Shown: positions 52,980-61,579 of the stretch, one piece after another | How positions within the stretch are numbered: position 1 is the stretch's first letter | Layout: every line of letters starts with the position of its first letter | Assembly: GCA_942491105.1 (NCBI GenBank) | Contig: CALNZX010000007.1 | Location: 28,965-92,964, forward strand | Length of the DNA: 64,000 nt | Direction: 5' to 3' | Source: JBBEAM01 sp942491105 | GTDB taxonomy: Bacteria; Pseudomonadota; Alphaproteobacteria; Kiloniellales; DSM-21159 | The notes under the pieces: generated by a model | Seen by the model: only the letters and a program-made list of their open reading frames with translations | What the model was told of the DNA's origin: nothing | Databases searched by the model: none | Program-made: the position numbers and the translations under genes

Positions 52980-53362
52980 TCAGCCAACTCCGGTTAATCG
53001 CTCCATTTTCTCTTGCCTGGTTTTGCATCGGATACAATGCCTGGCGACTGGCCGGGCTTTGAGTCGTTCAATGGCTATGTCTCTACCGCAGTCATCACAG
53101 ATGCCATAGGCGCCATCATCAATGTCTTGCAGGGAAGCATGAATTGCAGGGAAGCATGAATCTTTTTGATAAGCACACTTTCCCTGTCGCGGATACGAAG
53201 GGTGTAGCTGCGTTCAGTATCTAAAACCGCCCGATCCAGGGGATCCGATAGATGATCCCCGGAATCGAGCAGGCCCACCACTGTGTTGCCCGCTTTACCC
53301 AGTAGTTCATCGAGCCATCGGGTGAGTAATATTTTAAAATAGTCGAGGTCTTTTTGTTCCAC
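52980..53362 (-). pseudogene. DksA/TraR-family gene broken by a 17-bp tandem duplication
   Basis: The first 73 codons encode a DksA/TraR coiled-coil region (LDYFKILLTRWLDELLG ... DPLDRAVLDTERSYTLRIRDRE). Then a perfect 17-base tandem duplication shifts the frame. Removing one copy restores a 121-residue protein with the zinc finger CDDCGRDIAIERLKARPVARHCIRC. DksA-type proteins bind RNA polymerase and respond to ppGpp or act without it. The gene is either newly dead or has a sequencing/assembly error. Confidence 0.85.
53127..53160. repeat. 17-bp perfect tandem duplication within dksA-like gene
   Basis: TTGCAGGGAAGCATGAA occurs twice with no gap. Seventeen is not a multiple of three, so the reading frame is lost exactly here. 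Confidence 0.97.
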
Positions 53363-53424
53363 CGCTGCACTTTAGACTCAAACATGACACCCTAACGCTA
53401 CCTTCTGTTTGAGTTCCCTCTAAG

Positions 53425-53595
53425 TTAATTTTCATCCCAGAAGTAATCATCCATCTCATCATTGTCGGCCCTGCTCTTGAGTAGATTTAACTCTCTTTCA
53501 AGTTCAAAATCCTGGATATCATCCTCTTCCAAAAAGGAATCGTAATCCTCATTCTGGGAAAATTTAAAAAGATTTAAGTTATCTGGATTATCCAT
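53425..53595 (-). CDS. Very small acidic protein, unknown
   Basis: This 56-residue frame runs from MDNPDNLNLFKF to the end DDYFWDEN. It has a good AAGGAG 8 bases before the ATG. Over a third of the residues are Asp or Glu. It starts 3 bases after the stop of the upstream small gene, so it is probably co-transcribed. Function is unknown. Confidence 0.55.
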   Translation of the reverse strand: MDNPDNLNLFKFSQNEDYDSFLEEDDIQDFELERELNLLKSRADNDEMDDYFWDEN

Positions 53596-53598
53596 AGT

Positions 53599-53817
53599 TT
53601 ATTCTCCTTGCCAATCGTACTTGATTTTATGCTGGATCTTTTTGAGGTTTCTTTTGGCTTTTGCTTTCATCCCTTCTTCTTGTCGCGATTTGTCTTTTCT
53701 GCGGATAGGAGACCGTTTGGGTTGATCAGCGTCTCTTTTGGCGAATCGTCGGTATTCGTTTTCAAAGATCTGATCGTCTTCCTCGATTTCAACTTCTTCG
53801 ATATTGAACCGGCCCAT
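53599..53817 (-). CDS. Small bipartite acidic/basic protein, unknown
   Basis: This 72-residue protein has an acidic N-half (GRFNIEEVEIEEDDQIFENEY) and a strongly basic C-half (KRSPIRRKDKSRQEEGMKAKAKRNLKKIQHKIKYD), which suggests nucleic-acid or ribosome contact. GGAGG lies 5 bases before the ATG at 53817, preferred over a GTG two codons upstream. It lies between the exported OB-like gene and the 56-residue acidic gene. Confidence 0.6.
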   Translation of the reverse strand: MGRFNIEEVEIEEDDQIFENEYRRFAKRDADQPKRSPIRRKDKSRQEEGMKAKAKRNLKKIQHKIKYDWQGE

Positions 53818-53841
53818 TTCCACCTCCGACCATTTTACCCG

Positions 53842-54117
53842 CTATTCCTCGACAACCTCAAATGATTCAACTTTAATAATCTTGGATTCACGGATTTCTT
53901 TAATTTGCCCGACAACTTTCACCTTTTGGGCGATGTAATTGAGTACCAGATCATCTCCTACTGCGTTGTTGTCAACTTCGTAAATCTCATTATCTGCCAC
54001 GAACTGTTGGTTATCGTTCACTTCACCGACAAGGGTTACCCTGTAGGCTGCTACCGGTGAGGCCAGCATACAAACAGCTGATAAAATAATGAAAACAACC
54101 ACAAATAATTTACCCAT
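53842..54117 (-). CDS. Small exported OB-like protein, paralogue C
   Basis: This 91-residue protein has a signal peptide (to about residue 23, SPVAAY) and a beta-rich domain YRVTLVGEVNDNQQFVADNEIYEV ... AQKVKVVGQIKEIRESKIIKVESFEVVEE. It is clearly related to the protein at 51831-52115: the same length, the same VGxV opening and the same closing ESFxVxE. GGAGG stands 10 bases before the ATG. It heads the minus-strand small-gene cluster. Confidence 0.65.
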   Translation of the reverse strand: MGKLFVVVFIILSAVCMLASPVAAYRVTLVGEVNDNQQFVADNEIYEVDNNAVGDDLVLNYIAQKVKVVGQIKEIRESKIIKVESFEVVEE

Positions 54118-54310
54118 GGGTCATGCGCCTCCATTAAAAAATCCCTATTGCCATGGTGGGGAAGCTGGAAAACCTGTCCATTACCGACTGTTCAATTTAA
54201 ATCAGGTTGTCTCATAAAACGCCTGAAGTGCCGATCAGGTAGACTTACGCAACACCTGTGCCAGTTTTATAATATTCTGATATTACAAGGAAAATATACA
54301 AAGTCGAATC

Positions 54311-54469
54311 AAAGACAGGAACTACGAATTCTGATGCGAAGTCAAAATCATTTAATCAAAGGATTTAAGGTCAGCGTAATTTAGATAACAATTTGAAATA
54401 ATTAGAGTTTCAAAATCGGAAATTTTAGTTCTGATTTTATGCTTATCGGAATTCGAAGTTCCTGTCTTT
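54311..54469. mobile_element. MITE-like element with 25-bp terminal inverted repeats
   Basis: The ends read AAAGACAGGAACTACGAATT at the left and, inverted, AAAGACAGGAACTTCGAATT at the right. The repeat runs for 25 bases with two mismatches. The element is 159 bases long, AT-rich and without a frame. Weak pairing continues inwards. No clear target duplication is seen. The rest of the 620-base gap between 54118 and 54737 holds nothing recognised. Confidence 0.65.
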
Positions 54470-54737
54470 CAATTGGTGCAACACTTAAATAGGATGATCG
54501 GAGCATATTGGAAAGGTAACAAAATCTGCCAGGCAACTTTTTTGATAAGTAAATAATATAATTTCAATGTGCTATAGGGTTCACACAATTATCTGTTCTA
54601 AATTTTATTTTTTAATTGCTTGCTTTTAATTCTGGCACACAGATTGCTGTTATCCCCCCGAGAATAACTTTCTGGCCCAATTACTGAACAGGTATATCAG
54701 GTCACCATCCGTGAATGATTGCAGTGGAGAAATTTTG

Positions 54738-55667
54738 ATGGAAATCGCAAATGACAGTATCATAACTTCAAAACCCATTAGTGGGATAAAGCATCTTCGG
54801 GAACTACGCCATGCAAAACTTGAAAAGGCACGGTTGGTTTTGTGGAATCTGTTCCTCATTTCTTCCGGAAGCCTGATTTGCGCCCTGGCTATCAATGGGA
54901 TATTGATTCCCCATAAATTTTTAAGCGGGGGCTTCGTAGGGACGACCCTGATCATCCACTACCTGTTTCCATTTCTCCCGGTTGCCGGACTCTATTTTGT
55001 CCTCAATATTCCGGTATATTTTCTCGGCTGGAAGTACATCGGCCAACGCTTCTTTTGGTACAGCGTTGCCGGAATGGTCATTTTTTCCCTGGCCGTTCTC
55101 TGGAAACCATTTATCAGTCCCGTCCATGATAAAATGCTGGCCGCTATTTTTGCCGGAATCCTTTCAGGTGCCGGCGGTGGCATTATCTTGAAGTCTTTCG
55201 GATCGGCCGGCGGTATGGACATCCTTTCTATCATTCTATTTAAACGCTTTTCCATCCGTCTGGGGACCAGCATTCTGGTTCTCAACGTCCTGATCTTATC
55301 CTTTACAGCCTATGTATTTTCCATGGAAGAAGCTTTGTACACTCTGATATTTTTATTCGTTTCGACCCAGGTACTCAACGTGGTTATGTATGGCCTGAGC
55401 CAGCGCAAAGCAGTGTACATCATTTCTCCTCACTGGGGTGAAATTCACAAGGCTATCATGGAGAGAATTCAGCGAGGAGTGACCCTCATCGGTGGTCGGG
55501 GAGGCTACACCGGGCAGGATATCCAGATGCTGTTCACGGTTATCTCACACCAGGAGCTGCCCCGGCTAAAAAAGTTAATTGATGACATCGATTCTCAGGC
55601 ATTTGTTGTGGTCAGCGATACGCTGGAGGTGATGGGACGTAACATCGGCAATCAGCCACATTGGTAA
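54738..55667 (+). CDS. YitT-family membrane protein (DUF161/DUF2179)
   Basis: This 309-residue protein has six or so hydrophobic helices from residue 33 on (LFLISSGSLICALAINGILIP, then GGFVGTTLIIHYLF) and a cytosolic C-terminal DUF2179 domain (YIISPHWGEIHKAIMERIQRGVTLIGGRGGYTGQDI). GGAGA stands 7 bases before ATG 54738, preferred to an ATG nine codons upstream. The family's transport substrate is not known. Confidence 0.9.
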   Translation: MEIANDSIITSKPISGIKHLRELRHAKLEKARLVLWNLFLISSGSLICALAINGILIPHKFLSGGFVGTTLIIHYLFPFLPVAGLYFVLNIPVYFLGWKYIGQRFFWYSVAGMVIFSLAVLWKPFISPVHDKMLAAIFAGILSGAGGGIILKSFGSAGGMDILSIILFKRFSIRLGTSILVLNVLILSFTAYVFSMEEALYTLIFLFVSTQVLNVVMYGLSQRKAVYIISPHWGEIHKAIMERIQRGVTLIGGRGGYTGQDIQMLFTVISHQELPRLKKLIDDIDSQAFVVVSDTLEVMGRNIGNQPHW

Positions 55668-55804
55668 GTCCGACATACGCAAATTTTAGGCGGCTTTAAA
55701 TTCTTCTTTGCGGATTCCGTAAGATATTATTGACGTATCAAAAGTTCGGCGCAATTTGGGATATTTTAGGATCACAGCTTTTTTAGGCGCAATTTTTGGC
55801 GACC

Positions 55805-56530
55805 ATGAAACTAATTTTCAAACTAAAGCAATATTTAAATTTTGACAAAGCCCTCTATTATACAATCGTTTTTATTTTATCTTTGATGTGCCTTCATATT
55901 AATATTATCCAGCAGGCTATAGGGTCTCAATCACAGAACGAACCTCATATATCTTTGAGAGTTAAAAATCAACGATTAGGCGAAGTGTTAAAAAAAATTA
56001 CTCAGGAAACAGGTATTAAATTCAAGCTCAATGATCAGTGGAATACCTATCCGGTCAATGCCTCGATTGAGAATATGCCACTTAATCGGGGATTGAAACT
56101 TATCCTCCAAGGACTAAATCACGCCATCATTTACGAATCAGACAAAAGCATAAAGATTATGGTTTATGGGAAGGCGGATTCTCGAAAAACTGATTCATAC
56201 CCCATTCAACCATTTTCATCGCAGATTCAAGATAATCAACAGGAGACTGCCCCTTCACCTGAATCATCCTCCGAAGTGGCAGATGACTTAAAGCGTTCAG
56301 ATGATAGTTCTGAAGAAACTGGTTCTTCAGAGAAAACGGAAGATAAAGGTACTGTAAACGAAGATCTCTCAGATAGTGGAAAGGCGGAAAGTTCTGAAGA
56401 AACCGGCACAGCAGTAGGTACGGAGTTGGATCAGGATTCAAGCGGTCAGAACGAAAATTCAAATGAACAAGATGAACAGGAAAATGCTGCTGAAAACGCT
56501 CCACCTGAAAGCCCTCAAAAACAAAATTAA
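55805..56530 (+). CDS. Stand-alone STN/secretin-N-type domain protein with acidic tail
   Basis: This 241-residue protein has a signal anchor (residues 15-40) and a domain of about 70 residues (ISLRVKNQRLGEVLKKITQETGIKFKL ... NRGLKLILQGLNHAIIYE) matching the STN fold found at the start of secretins and TonB receptors. About 110 residues of Ser/Glu/Asp-rich disordered tail follow. It has no secretin or barrel. It may be a periplasmic adaptor; partner unknown. Confidence 0.7.
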   Translation: MKLIFKLKQYLNFDKALYYTIVFILSLMCLHINIIQQAIGSQSQNEPHISLRVKNQRLGEVLKKITQETGIKFKLNDQWNTYPVNASIENMPLNRGLKLILQGLNHAIIYESDKSIKIMVYGKADSRKTDSYPIQPFSSQIQDNQQETAPSPESSSEVADDLKRSDDSSEETGSSEKTEDKGTVNEDLSDSGKAESSEETGTAVGTELDQDSSGQNENSNEQDEQENAAENAPPESPQKQN

Positions 56531-57745
56531 CTGCTCTTGGGCCAATTAAAGAATTTCACTAACCCCAAAACTTTTGTTTTTTTTATTAGTCCTGATTTTA
56601 TGCAGATTACATATCATATCTGCACTCACATAACGTCTTAATTTAATCAAAAATTGTTGAATTAGAAAGTGTATATTCGGTATACGTAATCCACAATTTG
56701 GCTTAATTTTAGATTTCGGCTATACATCCATTCTGTGAATATGCTCCAAAAAATGATAGATTATCTGAACAAATATATAATAAATTTAGATAATTAGCCG
56801 TTATCGATTTTGGTACGCAACTTATAACTCAGGTTTGGGAAGCATTCTATTTGAAAAACATTCCATCTATCTGATATAGGCTTTTTTCAACGTAGACGAA
56901 AAAGGGAATACAGGTGTATATTTTTATCAAAAACGAGATTTCATTTTAATTTCTTAGGTTAAATGGCTTGGATCAAGCAAAGAAAATGAGACCGCCATGT
57001 TCTCCTATATATTTTTGAAGATCCTTGAAAGTCGGCCGCACCGGTACCCCGGACAGGGACAGTCCGGTGGTCGTTACCGGCAATTTTCACCTTACGGTTC
57101 GTCGGGTCGAAAGAGCACTTACAAGTCAGAATTGCTATTTGCTTGTCGTACAGTCAAAAGGTATCAACAGTTTTTTGCAAACAGTTATACCAAAACGCTA
57201 AAACAGTTTAGGGTGCGTTCGAAGGACGCTTTTGGCCCAGATGACCGACACTGTTGATATCTCCAGCATAAGTATTTCATTGTACGCCATGCCTTTTTGA
57301 TATTCCATATCCACGACCAAATCACTGCGCTATAGTGGTTGTAGAAATAGCGTTTCGTTATCCGAAGGGTTTTTTCTTCAATCCCTTATACCATCCTTCC
57401 TATTGCGGGACTTATTTTTGAAATTGAAAAGCGGTATAATATCCGAAAAAAGGTGTAGGAAAATCCAACTCGATTGTGGTAAAAACCGACAGGGTAGTAA
57501 CTATCTAAAACTATTACAATTAATCCTATATTCGTATTAATAGTGATGCATTGCTTTTAGAGGTTGTTGAAAACTCCAACACCGGAAAGTCAAGGCAGCG
57601 AAGGAGGGGGATTTGTATTAAAAACTGATTATTTAATGATTACAGACAATTAAAATTGATATTGGCAGGAATTGACTAACTTGGCACATCATTTGCTCTA
57701 TATAGCCACCAAACAGTAAACTATAATTTTTCAAAGGAGAGAGAA
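56531..57745. other. Long AT-rich region without a recognised gene
   Basis: About 1.2 kb. It has a hairpin TGCAGAT/ATCTGCA near 56600, a dispersed repeat copy at 56668-56730 shared with 51658, and another at 56757-56817 shared with 63614. An 86-codon frame at 56997-57257 has no homology that I recognise. The end contains the promoter and AAAGGAGAG site of the next gene. Confidence 0.6.
56757..56817 (+). repeat. Dispersed intergenic repeat R1, copy a
   Basis: It begins AGATTATCTGAACAAATATA and continues through AATAAATTTAGATAATTAGC. About 50 of 60 bases match copy b at 63614. Confidence 0.65.
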
Positions 57746-58745
57746 ATGGCTGACAAAAGCAAAAAAGACCGAAGAAGCAGCGTGGGATTTGGATCGACCT
57801 ATCGTAAAGGCCAGGGACAGGATCTGGGTTCGAATCAGGCAATCGGATCGGTGGTTGGCGGCCAGGTCTGGCTGGTTAAACCCGACAAGAAAGCCAAGGC
57901 TTCAACCCCCTGTTTGTGGATGCAGGCCGGCGTGGTCAAATTTAAAAACTGTGATAATTATTATGATTGCACCACGTGCAAATACGATCATGCCATGGAA
58001 TCGAAAGCAGCCAAGGGCAAGCAGCGGACCTGGCAGGATGCCATGAGACGGTTGCCGGACATGGACCGGGTCTGCCGCCACAGCCTGACCAATCGGATTG
58101 ACCGGCGGGCCTGTGCCTATGACTACCAATGTGCGCTACCTGCGATTTTGATCAGTTCTTCGAAGATGTCTGGACCACCAAAAGCAAGAGCATGCCCTTG
58201 AGGTCCAGCAGGTCAAAGGCTTTGATGTGCCGATGGGCTTTTATTTTCATGACGGCCATGCCTGGGCGCGTATTGAAAGCGGCGGTTGCATTCGCATCGG
58301 GCTCGATGATTTTGCGCTGAAAGTGCTCGGAAAAGCTGATGCCCTGGATCTGCCTTTAATGGGCAAGGAGCTTGATCAGGGAAAGGCCGGCTGGGGCCTG
58401 AAGCGCAAGGATAATCAGGCGGATGTTCTTTCGCCCATCGACGGGGTCATTGTGGAGGTAAATTCGCAACTGAGGGAAAAGCCCGATATCGCCAACCGTG
58501 AACCCTACGGGGATGGTTGGCTGTTTATGGTGCGCACGCCTGATGTCAAAGCGACCATGGGAAAACTTATGGTCGATCAAAGCAGTCTGAGCTGGATGAA
58601 CACCGAAGTCTCCAATCTGGAAGGCATGATTGAAGAGGTGGCCGGTCCCCTGGCAGCCGACGGCGGCTACCTGGCAGACGATATTTACGGTAATCTGCCC
58701 GATCTTGGTTGGAACAATTTAACCAAAAAATTCCTGAAGAGCTGA
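57746..58745 (+). pseudogene. Cys-rich GcvH-like protein, copy 1, two frameshifts
   Basis: Read through two indels (near 58136 and 58198), this encodes about 332 residues aligning with the intact gene downstream. It opens with a 50-residue basic linker. Two Cys4 units of spacing C-x12-C-x5-C-x2-C follow, then an H-protein-like domain from MGFYFHDGHAWARIE on. The lipoyl lysine region reads DNQADVLSPIDG and has no Lys at the expected place. A strong AAAGGAGAG precedes the ATG. Either a recent pseudogene or sequence errors. Confidence 0.8.
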
Positions 58746-58856
58746 TGTTAAAGTTAATCGTTATTCGTTATCTGAGTTTAATCTCGATTGTCTCCTGTTC
58801 CAATAACTTATAACCATTAACCAATAACCCGAATCAGAAGGGCATGGTTTCGAAAA

Positions 58857-59777
58857 ATGGAATCTAATCGGAAACATAATGATACTTCTCACACCCCCTG
58901 CATCTGGATGCAGGCCGGGGTTGTCCGCCGCAAATATTGCGAAATCGATTTTCATTGCGAGGCCTGCCGATTTGACCGGGCTATGCGGCGCACCGCCAGA
59001 GAAAACAACCAGCTGCGGCAGCAGGGTGGAATTCCCCAGGGTAAAAGCGGCAGGATCGTTTATTGGAAAGATCGATTGCGGGATTTACCGGCCTGGAAGC
59101 AGCCCTGCCTGCACCATATGAAAGGGCGCATTGAATTCCGTGCCTGTACCCATGATTATCAGTGCGGCAACTGTGAGTTCGATCAGTACTTCAGTGATCA
59201 GTACACGGTGCACGCCGTGGTGCGGCCGGTTGATGTCCTGGATGTCAAAGGATTTAAATTACCCCACGGATACTACCTGCACCGGGGGCATACCTGGGTG
59301 AAAATCGAAGAGGATTCAACCGTCAGGATCGGGCTCGATGATTTTGCCTTGCGTCTGCTGGGCCCCCTCGATCAAGTTGATGCGCCCCTGATGGGTAAAG
59401 AGGTAAAGCAGGATCGCGATGATATTCTGCTGAGCCGGAGTTCAAACACCGCCCGGGTGCAGTCACCCATCAGCGGGGTGGTCACCGACATCAACCCCGA
59501 GCTGAGGGAAAAGGGCAAGCTGGCCAACGATGATCCTTACACCAGCGGCTGGGTGATGCGGCTGCACTCCGACAACCTTCGGCGAGACCTTAAAAACCTG
59601 ATGATCGGCGACCAGGCCAGCCAGTATCTTGATGGGGAGATCGATCGCCTATACGAGGTGATCGAGGAGGAGGCCGGACCGCTTGCTGCAGATGGGGGTT
59701 ATCTCGGAGATGACATCTTTGGCAATCTGCCCCAGACCAGCTGGGAGAAGCTGACCCGGCTTTTTTTGCATACTTAA
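58857..59777 (+). CDS. Cys-rich GcvH-like protein without lipoyl lysine, copy 2
   Basis: This 306-residue intact paralogue of the gene upstream has two Cys4 units with identical spacing, Cys15-28-34-37 and Cys84-97-103-106. Each ends C-x-FD or similar (CEACRFD, CGNCEFD), suggesting two metal sites. Residues 140-300 resemble glycine-cleavage H protein (GYYLHRGHTWVKIE, SPISGVVTDIN, DDPYTSGWVMRL). The lipoyl Lys is replaced (RSSNTARVQSP). So it is not a glycine-cleavage carrier as usually understood. Function is unknown. Confidence 0.85.
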   Translation: MESNRKHNDTSHTPCIWMQAGVVRRKYCEIDFHCEACRFDRAMRRTARENNQLRQQGGIPQGKSGRIVYWKDRLRDLPAWKQPCLHHMKGRIEFRACTHDYQCGNCEFDQYFSDQYTVHAVVRPVDVLDVKGFKLPHGYYLHRGHTWVKIEEDSTVRIGLDDFALRLLGPLDQVDAPLMGKEVKQDRDDILLSRSSNTARVQSPISGVVTDINPELREKGKLANDDPYTSGWVMRLHSDNLRRDLKNLMIGDQASQYLDGEIDRLYEVIEEEAGPLAADGGYLGDDIFGNLPQTSWEKLTRLFLHT

Positions 59778-59870
59778 TTAAAGCATAGGTTCAAGGTTCG
59801 GGGTTCAAGGTTAAGACAATTCCGAACCACAGAAACCCAGAACCTTTCAATAGCCATCTCTCTCTAAATC

Positions 59871-59904
59871 AAAAGGGGTTGCGGTAGCTGCCGTAACCCC
59901 TTTT
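59871..59904 (+). terminator. Rho-independent terminator after the GcvH-like gene
   Basis: AAAAGGGGTTGCGG pairs with CCGTAACCCCTTTT across a 6-base loop, 93 bases after the stop. The 300-base gap to the convergent phosphatase gene also has GGTTCAAGGTT-type short repeats and a CGAG/GACGA-rich stretch near 59,950. Confidence 0.8.
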
Positions 59905-60081
59905 CTATTTCTTCTCGTACTCGTTCTCGATATCAGAATTTTATAGGGGACGAGCACGAAGACGACGACGAGGACGAAGTCCATACTCTGCAACCGCGTG
60001 TGGAATTTCACGAAAACGACATTGGATTCATGAAGTTTCCTATAAGCACATACCGAAGCCCAACCCTCTGGACCCGGATCT

Positions 60082-61217
60082 TTACTTCACTTTAAATGCC
60101 ACCATTGTGGCATCATCCTGCAATTCGTCGGACCTTACAAATTTTTGCAGTTGGGAATCAATTTGACCGATGATGTTGCCGCTTGATTCATGCGCACATT
60201 CGGTGATCACTGATTTTAAACCCGTTGTTTCAAACATGCGGTTTTGGGAATTGGTGGCTTCGGTGACACCGTCCGAGTAAAGCAGCAGCAGATCGTCCTG
60301 GTTCAGATAAATCTTTTTTTCTTCCAGCTGATTCGAAAATAGCTCGTTGTCCATCAAGCCGATGCTGATTCCTTTGGGTTTCAACTCTTCGATTGTCTGG
60401 GTTTTGGCGCAATAAAACAGCGGCCAATTGTGCCCGGCGCGGGCGATGGTTACCGAATGATCGTTTAAATCAAAAAGTGCTATGACCGCCGTGATAAAGT
60501 CGCCATCGCGCAACCGTTTGCTGATCAGGTCGTTGAGGCTTTGAAAGATCTGGGATGGTGATACACTGGTTTGCGAAAAGACTGAAACATACTCTGGGTG
60601 TAGGCCGCGTATAGAGCGGCCGAGATCCCTTTGTCTGAAACATCACCGACGATACTGATCATCCGGTCGTCGTTGGGTTGGACGATGTCAAAGAAGTCTC
60701 CGCCGACAACCTTGGCAGGCCTGTAAAAGGTGGCTATCGAAAGGAGCGGCGACTCGGGAATTTGGATCGGTTGCAGGTTTAACTGAATTTCCCGGGCGAT
60801 TTCCAGCTCATCACGGGTGGTCAATTTATCAACGAGCTCCAGGGCCAGCAAAAGATTGAGTACGATGAAAGATCCGAGCATCAACAGGGAGTCGAGCTTG
60901 AGTAATCCGATCAGAAAGCCGGCAACTCCAAGGCCGTAAAAAAAGCGCCGGGCCGGTGTCAACTGCATCATGAAACTAATGAATATTTCTTTGCTCATAT
61001 AGAAAAAAGTGCCGGCAGATGAGCGTTTCGGAGATTGCTCAGCAATTTTGGTTTTAGCCTTAAAATAAGAGAAAGCATCCACCGTATCCTTTTTTAGCAG
61101 ATGCTCGATTTCCCTGTGGTTGAGTCCGCTGGTGTAAAAATAGAAAAATTTTTGGATTTTTTTTACCCTTCTGTTTATGCCTACGGCTATTTTCATCTGA
61201 TTCACCTTATCCAGCAT
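60082..61217 (-). pseudogene. SpoIIE/RsbU-type PP2C serine phosphatase, one frameshift
   Basis: The N-part (from 61217) has two hydrophobic helices (about residues 88-130) and then the PP2C start ELEIAREIQLNLQP and KVVGGDFFDI with the metal Asp. The frame is lost in the run at 60575-60579. With one T added on the coding strand it continues FSQTSVSPSQIFQSLNDLIS to the C-part RDGDFITAVIALFD, ARAGHNWPL, LLLYSDGVTEA and QDDATMVAFKVK. The corrected length is 378 residues. Such phosphatases switch partner anti-sigma antagonists. A homopolymer error is likely. Confidence 0.85.
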
Positions 61218-61515
61218 TTTGAGGCTAATTCATATTTAAGCAAGTTATGGTCGGATGGGGGGGCCGAGCGGGGTTTATAAATTTCCTATGGGATTTCCGC
61301 CTATTTTGCAACCTGAAAAACTTTTCCCGTCGCAAAATTAGAACCACGAAGACACCCATCGGACGTTGGTTTTGGGCCCACGAGGGGGTCATATCCGGTA
61401 ATAAATACAGGTTGTTGGCTTTTATTGCTATTCTATGGCAAATTTTACCACATAACATTTAAGCTAATTAAAGCAAACTATAAATAAAATCAATTATATA
61501 AACCGAAATTAGTCA

Positions 61516-61532
61516 TTGGCATGGTATATGCT
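61516..61532 (+). promoter_or_regulatory. Sigma-54 promoter upstream of pspA
   Basis: TTGGCATGGTATATGCT has the GG and GC pairs exactly 10 bases apart, as in the -24/-12 consensus TGGCAC-N5-TTGC, with two mismatches. It lies 48 bases before the pspA start. PspA is under sigma-54 control in enterobacteria. No activator gene lies in the window. The remaining 300 bases upstream hold nothing recognised. Confidence 0.65.
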
Positions 61533-61579
61533 CAATATAAACTTAAAACAATATGGATAGCCAAATATGGAGGTAAACC

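Noticed and set aside
53599..53865. Plus-strand frame of 85 codons, hydrophobic
   Set aside because: Antisense to the small acidic/basic gene, which has a strong ribosome site; the hydrophobicity comes from the complement of Glu/Lys codons.
56997..57257. 86-codon plus-strand frame
   Set aside because: No recognisable domain, no good ribosome site, and it sits among repeats.
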